Of a DNA stretch of 45,753 nucleotides, positions 36,013-45,253 are shown one piece after another. Every line of letters begins with the position of its first letter. The stretch's first letter is position 1. Under the pieces are notes generated by a model. It did not search any database. It saw only the letters and a program-made list of their open reading frames with translations, and was not told the origin of the DNA. The position numbers and the translations under genes are program-made. This DNA is from Pseudomonadota bacterium (lineage in GTDB: Bacteria; Pseudomonadota; Alphaproteobacteria; Rhizobiales; Xanthobacteraceae), in NCBI GenBank assembly GCA_018971625.1, contig JAGXAJ010000029.1, positions 1 through 45,753 of the forward strand, given 5' to 3'.

Positions 36013-37074
36013 CTACTGCGAAACCGTCTGCACCACGCTGGAAACCGGGCGCACGCTGGTCACCGCCACCTTGCTGCCGTCCTTCATCACCATCTCGTCG
36101 TATTCGGGCAGCGTCTGCAGCGGCTCCTTGGCCTTCATCTGTACGACCTTGTAGCCGCCGGCCTTCAGGCGGCGCAGCAGCTCGGGCAGGGCCTCCGCGG
36201 TGTGCCTCTGGAAGTCATGCATCAGGATGATGCCCTTGCCGAGCTTGTCGAGCTTGGTCATCACGGTCTGCACCACCTTGTCGGGCGTGCTGGTCTTGCG
36301 GAAGTCGAATGAATCGAGGTCGCAGGAGAAGATTGCGACATTGCGCTGGCCGAGATAGGCGACCGCGGCGGGATTATGCTGCAGTTCCGGAAACCGGAAG
36401 AACGGCGCCGGCGCGGTGCCGAGCGCCAGCTTCACGGCGCTGAAACCCTTCTCGATCTCGTCCTTGACCTGCTGCTCGGTCAATTTCTTGCTGTTGAGGT
36501 TGGCATGCGACCAGGTGTGGGTGCCGACGGTATGGCCGGCAGCCAGAACCTGACGGAGAATTTCCGGGTGATAGCTGGCGTGCTTGCCGATCGAAAAGAA
36601 CACGGCCTTGGTGCACTGGTCGGCCAGCGCTTTGAGCACCGCGGGCGTGTTGCCCGGCCACGGGCCGTCGTCGAAGGTCAGCACGACTTCCTTGTCCTGG
36701 AGGAAGTCGAGCTGCTTGAAATGTTCGAAGCCGAAGCCAGGGCCGCCCGTGGTGTCGACCTCGACCACGCGGCTGACGCCGAGCGCGTCCGGATTGGCGC
36801 AAGGCGCAGCCGGTTGTGCGACCACGGCCGGCGCGGGCGCAGCCTGCGTAGCCGCAGCGAATCTGTCGGGAATAGTGGCGGTTACGTCGACAGTGTCCGG
36901 GGCGGCGGCTTTGGCCGCTTCGGCCGGTGGAAGCCGTTCGGATTTGGCGGCAGGAACGGTCGCGGGGGCGGACGATGCCAGTTCGGCACGCGGCGAGGAA
37001 GTCCAGAACCACACCGCGGCGATCAATGCGGCCGCAATAACGCTTGCCGCCATCAGGCCTAACGCACTACGCAT
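36013..37074 (-). CDS. Polysaccharide deacetylase family protein (NodB domain)
   Basis: A 353-residue protein: a membrane anchor or signal at about residues 6-25, an Ala/Pro-rich linker to about 110, and a NodB homology domain. Catalytic motifs are TFDDGPWPGNT (Asp pair at about 135-136) and THTWSHANLN (metal-binding His at about 186 and 190). Such enzymes (carbohydrate esterase 4) remove N-acetyl groups from polysaccharides such as peptidoglycan or chitin-like chains, outside the cytoplasm. The ATG at 37074 gives the expected N-terminal anchor; the frame is open to 37161. A GGAAC-N18-CGTT sequence lies 130 bp upstream but the spacing is one too long for a confident stress promoter. Confidence 0.9.
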   Translation of the reverse strand: MRSALGLMAASVIAAALIAAVWFWTSSPRAELASSAPATVPAAKSERLPPAEAAKAAAPDTVDVTATIPDRFAAATQAAPAPAVVAQPAAPCANPDALGVSRVVEVDTTGGPGFGFEHFKQLDFLQDKEVVLTFDDGPWPGNTPAVLKALADQCTKAVFFSIGKHASYHPEILRQVLAAGHTVGTHTWSHANLNSKKLTEQQVKDEIEKGFSAVKLALGTAPAPFFRFPELQHNPAAVAYLGQRNVAIFSCDLDSFDFRKTSTPDKVVQTVMTKLDKLGKGIILMHDFQRHTAEALPELLRRLKAGGYKVVQMKAKEPLQTLPEYDEMVMKDGSKVAVTSVRPVSSVVQTVSQ

Positions 37075-37354
37075 GTTTACTCTTTCTACATACTCAAATG
37101 ACGACCGGGCGTCTGCCATAGACGTCGGCCAATGAACGACTGCCAATACCGAGTCCCGCAAGCCGCCTCTTGCGTCAGGGTCATTAATGAGAAATAGACG
37201 TTAACGCCGTGACAACACTGCCCGGTTCCGCGAACTAATTTCGCTGCGGCAAATCCGCCGAACATGTCGGGAACGCGGCGCCCGGGAACATTGACGCACC
37301 GGGCTGCCGGAGCTGGGGGCTGTCGGAATTTGATCGCGCCCCTTGGCGGCTTAT
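37075..37354. other. Gene-free gap upstream of the deacetylase
   Basis: No coding frame is convincing. It holds the weak GGAAC-N18-CGTT match (37203-37229, minus) and runs into repeat copy 2 on the right. Confidence 0.4.
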
Positions 37355-37450
37355 CGGTTCTGATGGGGTCAGAACTGATAAGGCTCCAGTTTTGTGTGGC
37401 GCGTTTTCTTTACGCGAACCGGGCGCCACTTCGCTCGGGAGCGCTTTGTG
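37355..37450. repeat. Dispersed palindromic repeat, copy 2 (reverse orientation)
   Basis: Reverse complement of the family A element: CGGTTCTGAT-GTCAGAACTG hairpin, then TTTTGTGTGGCGCGTTTTC, TTTACGCGAACCGGGCGCC and CTTCGCTCGGGAGCGCTTT. It ends 13 bp before the ATG of the small secreted protein, so it forms that gene's leader. Confidence 0.8.
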
Positions 37451-37463
37451 AGGACACAGCAAG

Positions 37464-37694
37464 ATGACCAGGTTTGTTTTGATCGTTCCGTTTGTTGTTC
37501 TGGCCGTGGTGGCCTCGATTGCACCGGCCGCGGCCCAGCAGCAACCGGGCCATGACGCCTGTGCGCGTGACGTGGTGCGTCACTGCCGCAAGGTGATAAA
37601 TGACGGCGACCAGGCCGTGCTCGCATGCCTCAAGCAGAACCGGTCCCGGATCAGCAGGGGCTGCGAGAAGGTTCTGGTCGAGCACGGCCAGTAG
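37464..37694 (+). CDS. Secreted cysteine-rich repeat protein, 76 residues
   Basis: A 76-residue precursor with a signal peptide (MTRFVLIVPFVVLAVVASIA, cleaved about AQQQ) and a mature part with four cysteines in DACARDVVRHCRKV and LACLKQNRSRISRGCEKVL. The C-x6-C and C-x11-C spacing is that of the bacterial cysteine-rich repeat proteins of unknown role. Probably periplasmic with two disulfides. GAGGA precedes the ATG, at the border of a dispersed repeat. Confidence 0.8.
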   Translation: MTRFVLIVPFVVLAVVASIAPAAAQQQPGHDACARDVVRHCRKVINDGDQAVLACLKQNRSRISRGCEKVLVEHGQ

Positions 37695-37754
37695 TCGTCA
37701 TTCCGGGGATGTGCATCTTCAAACTCACGACTCGAGTCTTGTTCTCAGTGCCTG

Positions 37755-37795
37755 CGATCCCCCACCCCCGATCCTTCCCCGCAAGGGGGAGCGGA
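37755..37795. repeat. GC-rich palindromic repeat, family B copy 2
   Basis: ATCCCCCACCCCCGATCC and TTCCCCGCAAGGGGGA form the core hairpin of the element at 22136 and 42011. It lies between the Cys-rich gene and the decayed MFS gene, whose C-terminal part is missing next to it. Confidence 0.65.
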
Positions 37796-37834
37796 GTAGG
37801 TCTTCCGAGTCGCGACTAACGACGCCTATAAATT

Positions 37835-39062
37835 TTACAGAAAAGAGTGGAACAGTCCCAATAGCGGCGAGAGCAACATCAGCGCGGCGGAAACCAGTAA
37901 CACCATTTCCACGCCGGCAGCGTCGGTCAGCCGGCCCCAGCTCCCAGCGTCCCAAAGCGATGCCGCCGGAGATCGCGGCCTGGAACGCCGGGAGCGATCG
38001 GCCGGCGACCCAGCGCGGCGCCGAAAGCTGTACGCCGATATTGAATAGCGCGACCGCCAGCATCCAGGATGCGCCCGCCACCATCAAAAGCGGACGCGGT
38101 CAGCACGGGCTCGCGGCTCAGTGCGATCGTGGCGATCGCGCCACCCATCGACAATGCGCAGGCGCGCACCGCGGCCTCACCGGTCATCCACTTGCGCACT
38201 TCGGCGATATTGAGGCCGCCGATCACCGCCCATACCGAAGGCGCCGAGCATGATGCCGTAGGTCTGCGCGCTGCCATTCAAGAGATCGCGCGCCACCAGC
38301 GGCATCAGCGCCGAGACCGAACCGCCGAGCACGCCGGTCACCAGCGTTCGCGTCAAGACGATACGGATCGAGGGTGAGTTGGAGATGTAGCGCACGCCCG
38401 ACACGATGGCGCGGCTGAGGCGTTCGCGCGGCAGCCGCGACGGCGGCATGGTTCTGCGCCACAAAACAGCACCGCGAACAGCGGCACGTAGAGTATCGCA
38501 TTGGCGGCGAAGGCTGCGACCGCGCCGGCGCTGGCGACGATGACGCCGCCAATCGCGGGGCTGAAGCTTCGCGCGAAGTTATAGCTGATACCGTTGAGCG
38601 CCACTGCCGACGGCAGCGTTTCCGCCGGTACCTGCTCGCTGACGGAGGATTGCCAGGCCGGGCCGAACAGCGCCATGCCGCTGCCGACCACGAAACACAA
38701 CGCCAGCAGAATTTCCGGCGTAACCCGGCCGAGCCAGAACAGCACGGACAGGGCGGTTGCACCTGCAAGCGAGATCACGAGCGAAATCAGCGCGACGATG
38801 CGCCGGTCATGCATATCGGCGATGGTGCCAGCCGGCATCGAGATGAACATAACCGGCAGCATAAGGGCAGTCTGCACCAGCGCGACCTTGTCTGCCGAGG
38901 CGGTCATCTGGGTCATTGCCCAGGCGGCGCCGACGCCCTGGATCAGAAGGCCCAGATTGGACAACAGGCTCGCGAGCCGAGATGCGCCGGAATATCGCGT
39001 GCCGGAGCGGGGGCGGTGATGCCGTCAGCGGTAAATGTCGAACGCTCCACCTGCTCGGTCAT
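37835..39062 (-). pseudogene. Decayed MFS exporter (EntS-like, DUF894) with about six frameshifts
   Basis: Pieces of one transporter appear in order in different frames: MTEQVERSTF from the ATG at 39062, PLRHAIFRRI, then LLSNLGLLIQGVGAAW, LWRRTMPPSRLPRERL, AVIGGLNIAEVRK, LLMVAGASWMLAVALF and WGRLTDAAGVEMVLLV. The frame changes fall near 39010, 38990, 38455, 38230, 38085 and 37935, mostly at G/C runs. The last frame stops at 37835 after LLGLFHSFL, which lacks the final part of the family. A functional protein cannot be made. Sequencing error at several G/C runs is an alternative, but neighbouring genes such as the P450 are intact. Confidence 0.85.
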
Positions 39063-39536
39063 GACCCGTTTCGTTGATGCCGGAGCAAGCCCGGCCGTGA
39101 TTCCCTTTGACGCCGAAGGGACGCCTGCGAAAGTCCTTGGCTGTCCAGTGGTCAGGTGGCTATCAGCGGTGCGCCGGCACGGCTAAGTCACTGAAAAAGC
39201 TGGAAACCGACCGAAGATGGACATGTCGCCCGCGAATATCCTGAGCGGCGCGGGACGGCCAACAGCCCGCGGATATGAAGCGCGCAGTGCCCGGCGACTA
39301 CTCTCACCATGCGGCTTACGGCTGCGGAGGCAGAGCGTCCGGTCGCGGCCTTTCAATCAGGGAGCAGATCGTCGCGCGGGCATGGCCGGCCTCTGAAAAC
39401 CCGATTGCGGTCGCGCCGCTGACTTACTAGCTGTGTATCCCGTGATGAGGTTTGTTTGAGCCGCAAGCAATGCGACATTGCCGCGTCGCGGACACACGGT
39501 CGATCTAACGTTCCGATCCTTATTGCGAGGACCGCC
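39063..39536. other. Gene-free gap between the decayed MFS gene and cytochrome P450
   Basis: No credible gene or RNA is seen in 474 bp. The P450 promoter should lie in the right-hand part. The two starts are divergent. Confidence 0.45.
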
Positions 39537-40970
39537 GTGAGCATCGTCGAAACCTGCAATATCCGGGTGCCGCGCGCTCCACTGGTGCCACCAAGCCCGC
39601 CCCGCGCGCCGCACGACCTGACTGCATTCGGGCGGCTGGCGGCGATGCGCAAGAACGCATTCGGAGCCTGGGGCCAGCGCGCCTATGAAGAGGACATCAT
39701 CCAGGGCGGTTTCTTCGGCCGCAGCAGCTTCATCTTCAACAGTCCCGATGCAATCCGGCATGTGCTGGTCGACAATTACGAGAATTACACCCGGACGCCA
39801 GCCGGCATCCGGGTGTTGCGGCCGGTGCTCGGCGGGGGGGTGTTGATCGCCGAAGGGCGGGCCTGGAAACATCAGCGCCGTACACTCGCGCCGGCATTCA
39901 CGCCGCGCGCGGTCTCGATGCTGGCGCCGCACATGATCGCGGTGATTGACGAGACCATCGCCAAACTCGATGCCAGCAGCCGCGCCGCGGTCGATCTGCG
40001 TGAAGTGATGCAGCGCATGACGCTTGAGATTGCAGGGCGCACCATGTTTTCATTCGGCATGGCCCGCCACGGTGCGGCATTGCGCGACTTCGTGGCGGAG
40101 TATGGCGCGCGGCTGGCGCGGCCGCATTTCCTCGACATGGTGCTGCCGCTGTCATGGCCGAGCCCGCAGGATTTTTTTCGCGCCCGCTTCCGTAAGCGCT
40201 GGACCCGGTTCATCGCGATGCTGATCGCCGAGCGCCGTGCCGCCGGCAAGGATGCCAACGCGCCCTCGCGCGACCTGTTCGACCTGATGGATGCAGCACG
40301 CGATCCCGAGACCGGGCAGGCTTTCACCGACAAGCAGCTCGGCGACGAGGTCGCGACGATGATCCTGGCCGGCCACGAGACCACCGCCACGGCCCTGTTC
40401 TGGTCGCTATATCTGCTCTCGCTCGATCCCGCCACGCAGCAAGAAGTCGCCGATGAAGTCCGCGACGCCGGTGCGAGCGGCGTGCATGATCTCGACCGGC
40501 TGAAATTCACCCGCGCCGTGCTTGACGAGACGATGCGGCTTTATCCGCCGGCGTTTTTGATCGCGCGTGCCGCCTTGGGCCCCGACAGGATTGGCGAGCT
40601 CTCGATCGAGAAGGGCGACGTGATCCTGATGGCGCCGTGGCTGCTGCATCGTCATGAAAAGCTCTGGCAGAATCCCAACGCTTTCATCCCCACACGCTTC
40701 ATGCCGCCGGCGCCGCCGCCCGACCGCTTTGCCTATCTGCCGTTCGGCGTCGGCCCCCGCGTCTGCATCGGCGCGCATTTCGCGCTGGCCGAAGCGACAT
40801 TGGCGCTGGCCAAGATAATCGGCGCGTTTCGCGTCACGCTGCTCGACCAGACGCCGGTGATGCCGGTGGGCGTGGTCACGACGCAGCCCGAACGCTCGCC
40901 GATGTTTCAGATCGAGCGCCGACGGCATCGCACAGAACCGTCACTTGGAGGGGGGCCCACTGCGGCCTAA
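39537..40970 (+). CDS. Cytochrome P450
   Basis: A 477-residue P450 with the oxygen-binding I-helix AGHETTATAL (about 278), the K-helix ExxR as ETMR (about 331), and the heme-binding loop FGVGPRVCIGAHFALAEA with the thiolate Cys near 410. It binds heme and uses O2 and electrons from ferredoxin or a reductase to hydroxylate a hydrophobic substrate, which is not predictable here. The GTG at 39537 has GAGGA six bases upstream; an in-frame start at 39456 would add 27 poorly conserved residues. No redox partner gene is in the window. Confidence 0.95.
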   Translation: MSIVETCNIRVPRAPLVPPSPPRAPHDLTAFGRLAAMRKNAFGAWGQRAYEEDIIQGGFFGRSSFIFNSPDAIRHVLVDNYENYTRTPAGIRVLRPVLGGGVLIAEGRAWKHQRRTLAPAFTPRAVSMLAPHMIAVIDETIAKLDASSRAAVDLREVMQRMTLEIAGRTMFSFGMARHGAALRDFVAEYGARLARPHFLDMVLPLSWPSPQDFFRARFRKRWTRFIAMLIAERRAAGKDANAPSRDLFDLMDAARDPETGQAFTDKQLGDEVATMILAGHETTATALFWSLYLLSLDPATQQEVADEVRDAGASGVHDLDRLKFTRAVLDETMRLYPPAFLIARAALGPDRIGELSIEKGDVILMAPWLLHRHEKLWQNPNAFIPTRFMPPAPPPDRFAYLPFGVGPRVCIGAHFALAEATLALAKIIGAFRVTLLDQTPVMPVGVVTTQPERSPMFQIERRRHRTEPSLGGGPTAA

Positions 40971-41005
40971 ACTCATGTCATGAATGACACCCAGGCCCAG
41001 TTTCG

Positions 41006-42095
41006 GTGCTGAAGCAGACGGCGGACCCGGCGGTCGCCGATGCGATTGCACGCCTGATCGAGACCGGTGAGAACCACGAAATCAAACCGGATCAATGTTC
41101 TCGATTTCTCGAAGCATACCGGGCTCGATGAAGAACGGGTCATTTCGGGCTTCCTCCATGCGTCGCGGCTCGGGCTGTTCGATCTGACCTGGAACGTGCT
41201 GTGCCCCGGTTGCGGTGGCGTGCTCGACGCCCACAGCACGCTCAAATCATTGCGGCACGATGACTATCATTGCGGCCTGTGTGCCTGCGGTTACGAAGCA
41301 TCCGTCGACGAGCAGGTCGAGGTTGCCTTTACCGTCAGTGCCCGGATCAGGCGCATCGCGGCGCACGACCCCACGACGCTGCCGCTCTGGGAATATTTCA
41401 AACAGATATTCTGGAGCTCCGGCGTCGATCTCAACAGGGAATCGTTCGAGTCGTTGACCGAGGAAGTGACGCTGGATGCGCTTGAGCTGGCGGCGGGAGA
41501 GAAGGCCCAGTTGTCATTGCAATTGCCGCCGCACTTCGTCATCGTATTCGAGCCGGTGACGCATTCCACCCAGTTCATCGACGTTCAGGGCGAGCCGACC
41601 AGGGAACGCCAGCAGCTCTCGCTGATCTACAACAAGGCACATGCGCCGGTCGGAACCATGGTGATGCGGCCGGGGCCGCTGCGGCTGTCGCTCGACAATC
41701 AGGCCGGCATGCGCGTGCTGCCGACGGCGTTCATCGCGGCCGAAGCGCTCCATCAGTTGATCGGCAAACGCAAGCCGTTCCTCACCGCCAAGCGGATGCT
41801 GAGCAACCAGACCTTTCGCGATGTCTTCAAGGCCGACAATCTCAACATCGATCAGCGTCTCAAGATCACCTCGCTGACATTCCTGTTCACCGACCTCAAG
41901 GGCTCGACCGCGCTTTATGAACGGGTCGGCGATCCCGCCGCGTTCGATCTGGTGCGCGCGCATTTCCACGCCTTGCTTGAGATCATCTCGTCGGAGAAGG
42001 GCGCGGTGCACTCCCTCGTCCGCTCTTGCGGGGTCGAGACCAGCAAAACTCGCTCTGAGAGGGTCGGGGCGAGGGGCTCTTCCCGCAGATGTTGA
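41006..42095 (+). pseudogene. Broken adenylate/guanylate cyclase with DUF5939-type N-terminus
   Basis: An open frame from 41067 (GTG) encodes SRLGLFDLTWNVLCPGCGGV (DUF5939-like zinc-ribbon-like region) and the start of a class III cyclase domain, FLFTDLKGSTALYERVGDP. Upstream, VLKQTADPAVADAIARLIE in another frame continues the same protein and joins if one A is removed at 41084-41086. At about 42010 the cyclase domain ends abruptly after EIISSEKGAV, and the rest of the frame is repeat sequence. The catalytic half, with the second metal Asp and dimer-arm residues, is absent. Class III cyclases make cAMP; this copy should be inactive. Confidence 0.8.
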
Positions 42096-42180
42096 TTCGT
42101 GATGAACGCGGTGCCTTGCCCTCACTTGAAATCCGCTTGCAGCGAATTTCAACCTCTCCCGGTAAACCAGGGCGAGGTAA
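42011..42180. repeat. GC-rich palindromic repeat, family B copy 3, at the cyclase break
   Basis: CTCCCTCGTCCGCTCTTGCG begins the element; hairpins GAAATcCGCT/AGCGaATTTC (42128-42150) and CCTC-CC/GG-GAGG (42153-42177) follow. It replaces the C-terminal part of the cyclase gene. Confidence 0.75.
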
Positions 42181-42312
42181 ACCAGACCGGATTGCCGAAA
42201 GGTAATGCGGCAGTGGAACCGGCGTGGATTGCGCGGGTTGAATTTCTGCCCCATATATTGGCATGTAAGCCGCGATCGCGGCCTTAAGGTTCTCCTCATT
42301 TCGGTCAGGACG

Positions 42313-42816
42313 ATGCTGGAAGGACTACGCCAATTCATTGCCGATGTTGTTTCTCCAGCCGCGCAAGGCGATCGAAAGTTCGATGACACCGGTTATCGGC
42401 TCGCGGCGACCGCGCTTTTGATTCACGTCATCTCGCTCGACGGCGAACCGTCCGCGGTCGAGAAGCGCAAGCTTCACAGTCTGCTTGAGAGTCATTTTGG
42501 TCTGGATCCCGGCACCGCGGACCAGTTGATCGCGTCCGCCACGCTGGTCGAAGGCGAGGCGGTCGATCTCTATCATTTCACCAGCGTTATCATGCGCTCG
42601 ATGGACGAAAAGGGCCGGCTTCGCATTATCGAGATGATGTGGGAGCTGGTCTATGCCGACGGCCAGGTCAGTGAGTTCGAGGATAACGTGGTGTGGCGTG
42701 CGGCCGATCTGCTGGGCGTGTCCGCGCGCGACCGGATCGAGCTCAAGCACACCGTCGCCGCCCGGCAACCGGCGCCCGTCAAGGATAATTCGGATAGCGC
42801 TGGCGCCACGACATAG
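42313..42816 (+). CDS. TerB-like tellurite resistance family protein
   Basis: A 167-residue soluble all-helical protein starting MLEGLRQFIADVVSPAAQGD, with repeated acidic-helix features HVISLDGEPSAVEKRKL and VYADGQVSEFEDNVVWRAA typical of the TerB fold, where paired Asp/Glu residues after each helix may bind metal. TerB proteins are found in stress and tellurite-resistance systems, but isolated members have no defined role. CAGGA lies five bases before the ATG. The open frame upstream to 42205 is not needed. Confidence 0.9.
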   Translation: MLEGLRQFIADVVSPAAQGDRKFDDTGYRLAATALLIHVISLDGEPSAVEKRKLHSLLESHFGLDPGTADQLIASATLVEGEAVDLYHFTSVIMRSMDEKGRLRIIEMMWELVYADGQVSEFEDNVVWRAADLLGVSARDRIELKHTVAARQPAPVKDNSDSAGATT

Positions 42817-43041
42817 AGCGCGGCGGCGAACGCTCGCCACCGGACATGACGGAATTTTAATGTGGCGGCACGTTGGGCCGGTGACAAAGCCGCCGGAATC
42901 GGGCGTGCAATGCTCGTTGTGTGTGTGAAGTCACGCCGCCGTGCCGGCAGATGACTTGCAGCCTGCGAGCCGGCCGCCTAAAGCGTATGTTTTCGTCCCG
43001 GCGTTGGCCGCCCGCCTCGCAATGCAGTCAAGAGATCGAAC

Positions 43042-43821
43042 GTGACCGAGCGCGTGACGCTGATTACCGGAGCTTCTGCTGGCATCGGCACGGAACTCGC
43101 GCGCGTGTTCGCCTTGCATGGCCATCGCGTTGCCTTGGTGGCGCGACGTCTCGATCGCCTGACGATGCTGGCCGGTGAAATCGAAGCTGCCGGCGGCTCA
43201 AAGCCGATCATCATCTCTTGCGATCTCGAACAGCCCGACGCCGGTGACCGGATCGCCGCGGCATTAGCCACGGCCGGCGTCGAGGTCGATTACGTCGTCA
43301 ACGATGCGGGCTTTGGCCTGTTCGGCAAGGCGATCGAACTCGACCGCACCGAACAGCTCGACATCATCGCCGTCAACATCCGCGCGCTGACCGAACTGTC
43401 ACTGCGATTTTCCGACAGCCTGATCAAGCATCGCGGCGGCATCCTCAATGTCGGCTCGATTGCCGGTTTCCTGCCGGGGCCAGGGATGGCGGTCTATTAC
43501 GCATCCAAGGCCTATGTGCTGTCGTTTTCGGAGGCGCTGCGTGGCGAACTGGCGTGCCGCGGCGTACGCGTCACCACGTTGTGTCCCGGACCGGTACCGT
43601 CCGAGTTTCAGGCGCGCGCGGGGTTCAGGCCGGGTTTCGATTCGGCGATCCTCAACGTCTCCGCGGCCGATGTCGCGAAGGCCGGCTATCGCGGTCTGAT
43701 GGCCAACAAGCGCGTCGTGCTGCCCGGTCTCGGCATCAAGGTGCTGCCGCTGATGCTGCGGTTTTTTCCGCGCGGATTTATCCTGGCAGCGGTTGGCCGT
43801 TTCCAGCTGCGGAAACGCTGA
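43042..43821 (+). CDS. Short-chain dehydrogenase/reductase
   Basis: A 259-residue SDR with a canonical loop TGASAGIGTELARVFA, NDAGFG, the Ser in NVGSIAGFLPGPGMAVY and the active YYASKAY motif, so catalysis is expected. The C-terminal GLGIKVLPLMLRFFPRGFIL is hydrophobic and might contact membrane. The substrate is unknown; similar proteins are annotated as oxidoreductases for acyl or sterol-like molecules. The start is a GTG at 43042 with a weak ribosome-binding site. A dispersed repeat begins 12 bp after the stop. Confidence 0.92.
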   Translation: MTERVTLITGASAGIGTELARVFALHGHRVALVARRLDRLTMLAGEIEAAGGSKPIIISCDLEQPDAGDRIAAALATAGVEVDYVVNDAGFGLFGKAIELDRTEQLDIIAVNIRALTELSLRFSDSLIKHRGGILNVGSIAGFLPGPGMAVYYASKAYVLSFSEALRGELACRGVRVTTLCPGPVPSEFQARAGFRPGFDSAILNVSAADVAKAGYRGLMANKRVVLPGLGIKVLPLMLRFFPRGFILAAVGRFQLRKR

Positions 43822-43833
43822 ACCAGGCCTTTT

Positions 43834-43922
43834 CCGTTCCGATGGAATCGGAACGGGACGGTGGATTTTTGACGCGCTTTCTTTCCGCGAACCGGTATTC
43901 GCTTCGCTCGAAAACGCTCTAA
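43834..43922. repeat. Dispersed palindromic repeat, copy 3 (reverse orientation)
   Basis: Reverse complement of copy 1: CCGTTCC-GGAACGG hairpin, GGATTTTTGACGCGC, TTTCCGCGAACCGGTA and CTTCGCTCGAAAACGCTCTA. It follows the SDR stop by 12 bp and its hairpin may end that transcript. Confidence 0.85.
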
Positions 43923-44155
43923 CCGATCCCTGCAGCATTTTCGAACGACGCAACGCACGGTTCGCGCTTGGTCCGTGGGTTGCCTTGAATGTGCCAGAGG
44001 TCACAGGAAATTAAGATCTGCTTCGATAGGATTTTGGCCAAATGGGGCCATCAGTTTGAAAAAAGATGTCGTTTCAACCGGTCAAAACCAACGCTGAAAC
44101 CAAACTGCGCTTTCCCGGCAGGTTTCTCCTCGCGCCTGAAACGATCCCAGGCCCG

Positions 44156-44917
44156 ATGCAGCAATTGCGGCAAGATTTGCGGCATGGTCCGGCGCAGCGC
44201 TTGTTGCCGGTCCTGATTGTGTTGCACCAGGAAGCCTCGACGCCGGGGCGCGTGGGCAACGCGTTGCGGGCGCTCGGCTACCCGCTCGACATCCGACGTC
44301 CGCGGTTCGGCGATCCCCTGCCGGAAACCCTGGACCGTCATGCCGGCGCGGTCATTTTCGGCGGTCCGATGAGCGCCAACGATTCCGACGATTACGTTCG
44401 CCGCGAGATCGACTGGATCGCGGTGCCGCTGCGGGAACAGCGACCGTTCATGGGAATCTGCCTCGGCGCGCAAATGCTTGCCAAGCAGCTCGGGGCCGCC
44501 GTGGCGCCGCATCGGCAAGGCCGTACACAGATGGGCTACTATCCGATCCGGCCGACGGCCCTGGGTCACGTCGTATGTCCCGGCTGGCCAAGCCATGTCT
44601 ATCACTGGCATCTCGAGGGTTTCGAGCTGCCGGCCGGCGCCGATTTGCTGGCTGAAGGAAGCGATTTTCCGGTCCAGGCAATCCAGCTGGGCCACGCTTT
44701 CGGCTTCCAGTTTCATCCCGACGTGACCTACGCCATGATGCATAGCTGGACCACACATGGGTGCGATCGCCTGACATTGCCGGGCGCGCGCGAACGCCAT
44801 CATCATTTTGCCGACCGCGCGGTGCATGACGTGACCGAGCGCGCCTGGCTGAAGCGCTTCCTCGACGGCTGGCTGACGCGCATGCCGATGTCCGTGATGT
44901 TGGAAGCCGCGGAATAA
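44156..44917 (+). CDS. Class I glutamine amidotransferase-like protein
   Basis: A 253-residue protein (283 if the ATG at 44066 is used) with the GATase-1 fold: LIVLHQEASTPGRVG, AVIFGGPMSAND, the nucleophile Cys in GICLGAQM (about 102) and the catalytic His in FGFQFHPDVTYAMMHSWTT (about 187). The usual HPE triad is HPD here, an acidic exchange that could retain activity. Relatives resemble GuaA-type amidotransferases acting on unknown partners. The start is ambiguous: neither candidate has a strong ribosome-binding site; the region before 44156 has lower GC at third positions. Confidence 0.87.
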   Translation: MQQLRQDLRHGPAQRLLPVLIVLHQEASTPGRVGNALRALGYPLDIRRPRFGDPLPETLDRHAGAVIFGGPMSANDSDDYVRREIDWIAVPLREQRPFMGICLGAQMLAKQLGAAVAPHRQGRTQMGYYPIRPTALGHVVCPGWPSHVYHWHLEGFELPAGADLLAEGSDFPVQAIQLGHAFGFQFHPDVTYAMMHSWTTHGCDRLTLPGARERHHHFADRAVHDVTERAWLKRFLDGWLTRMPMSVMLEAAE

Positions 44918-44985
44918 GAAACCGCCTTGGTGCTCTTCGGAGATTGTGAGCCAGCTCTACGCGGAGCCGGAAGAGCTGAGTAGTT

Positions 44986-45061
<76 letters not shown>

Positions 45062-45253
45062 TTCCGCGGCCGCCTCGAATAGCGGCGGCGAGCGATCGTC
45101 GTCATTTACAATCCGCGCCAAGGGCAAGTCAAGAACGCCGAAATCGTTGTTTTCCGGGTCATTTTGTCCCGGAACTTCCCTTGTTTGCCCGGAGGGGAAC
45201 CGATATTTAGCGGGTGGTCGAATCCGCGACCGAAACCTGCGAGCAAGTCTTTC

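Noticed and set aside
37203..37229. GGAAC-N18-CGTT upstream of the deacetylase (minus)
   Set aside because: Spacing is one base longer than the accepted 16-17 and the site is 130 bp from the start; only noted as weak.
43815..43842. AACG-N18-GTTCC near repeat copy 3
   Set aside because: It is created by the repeat's own GTTCCG hairpin, points antisense into the SDR gene and has the wrong spacing.
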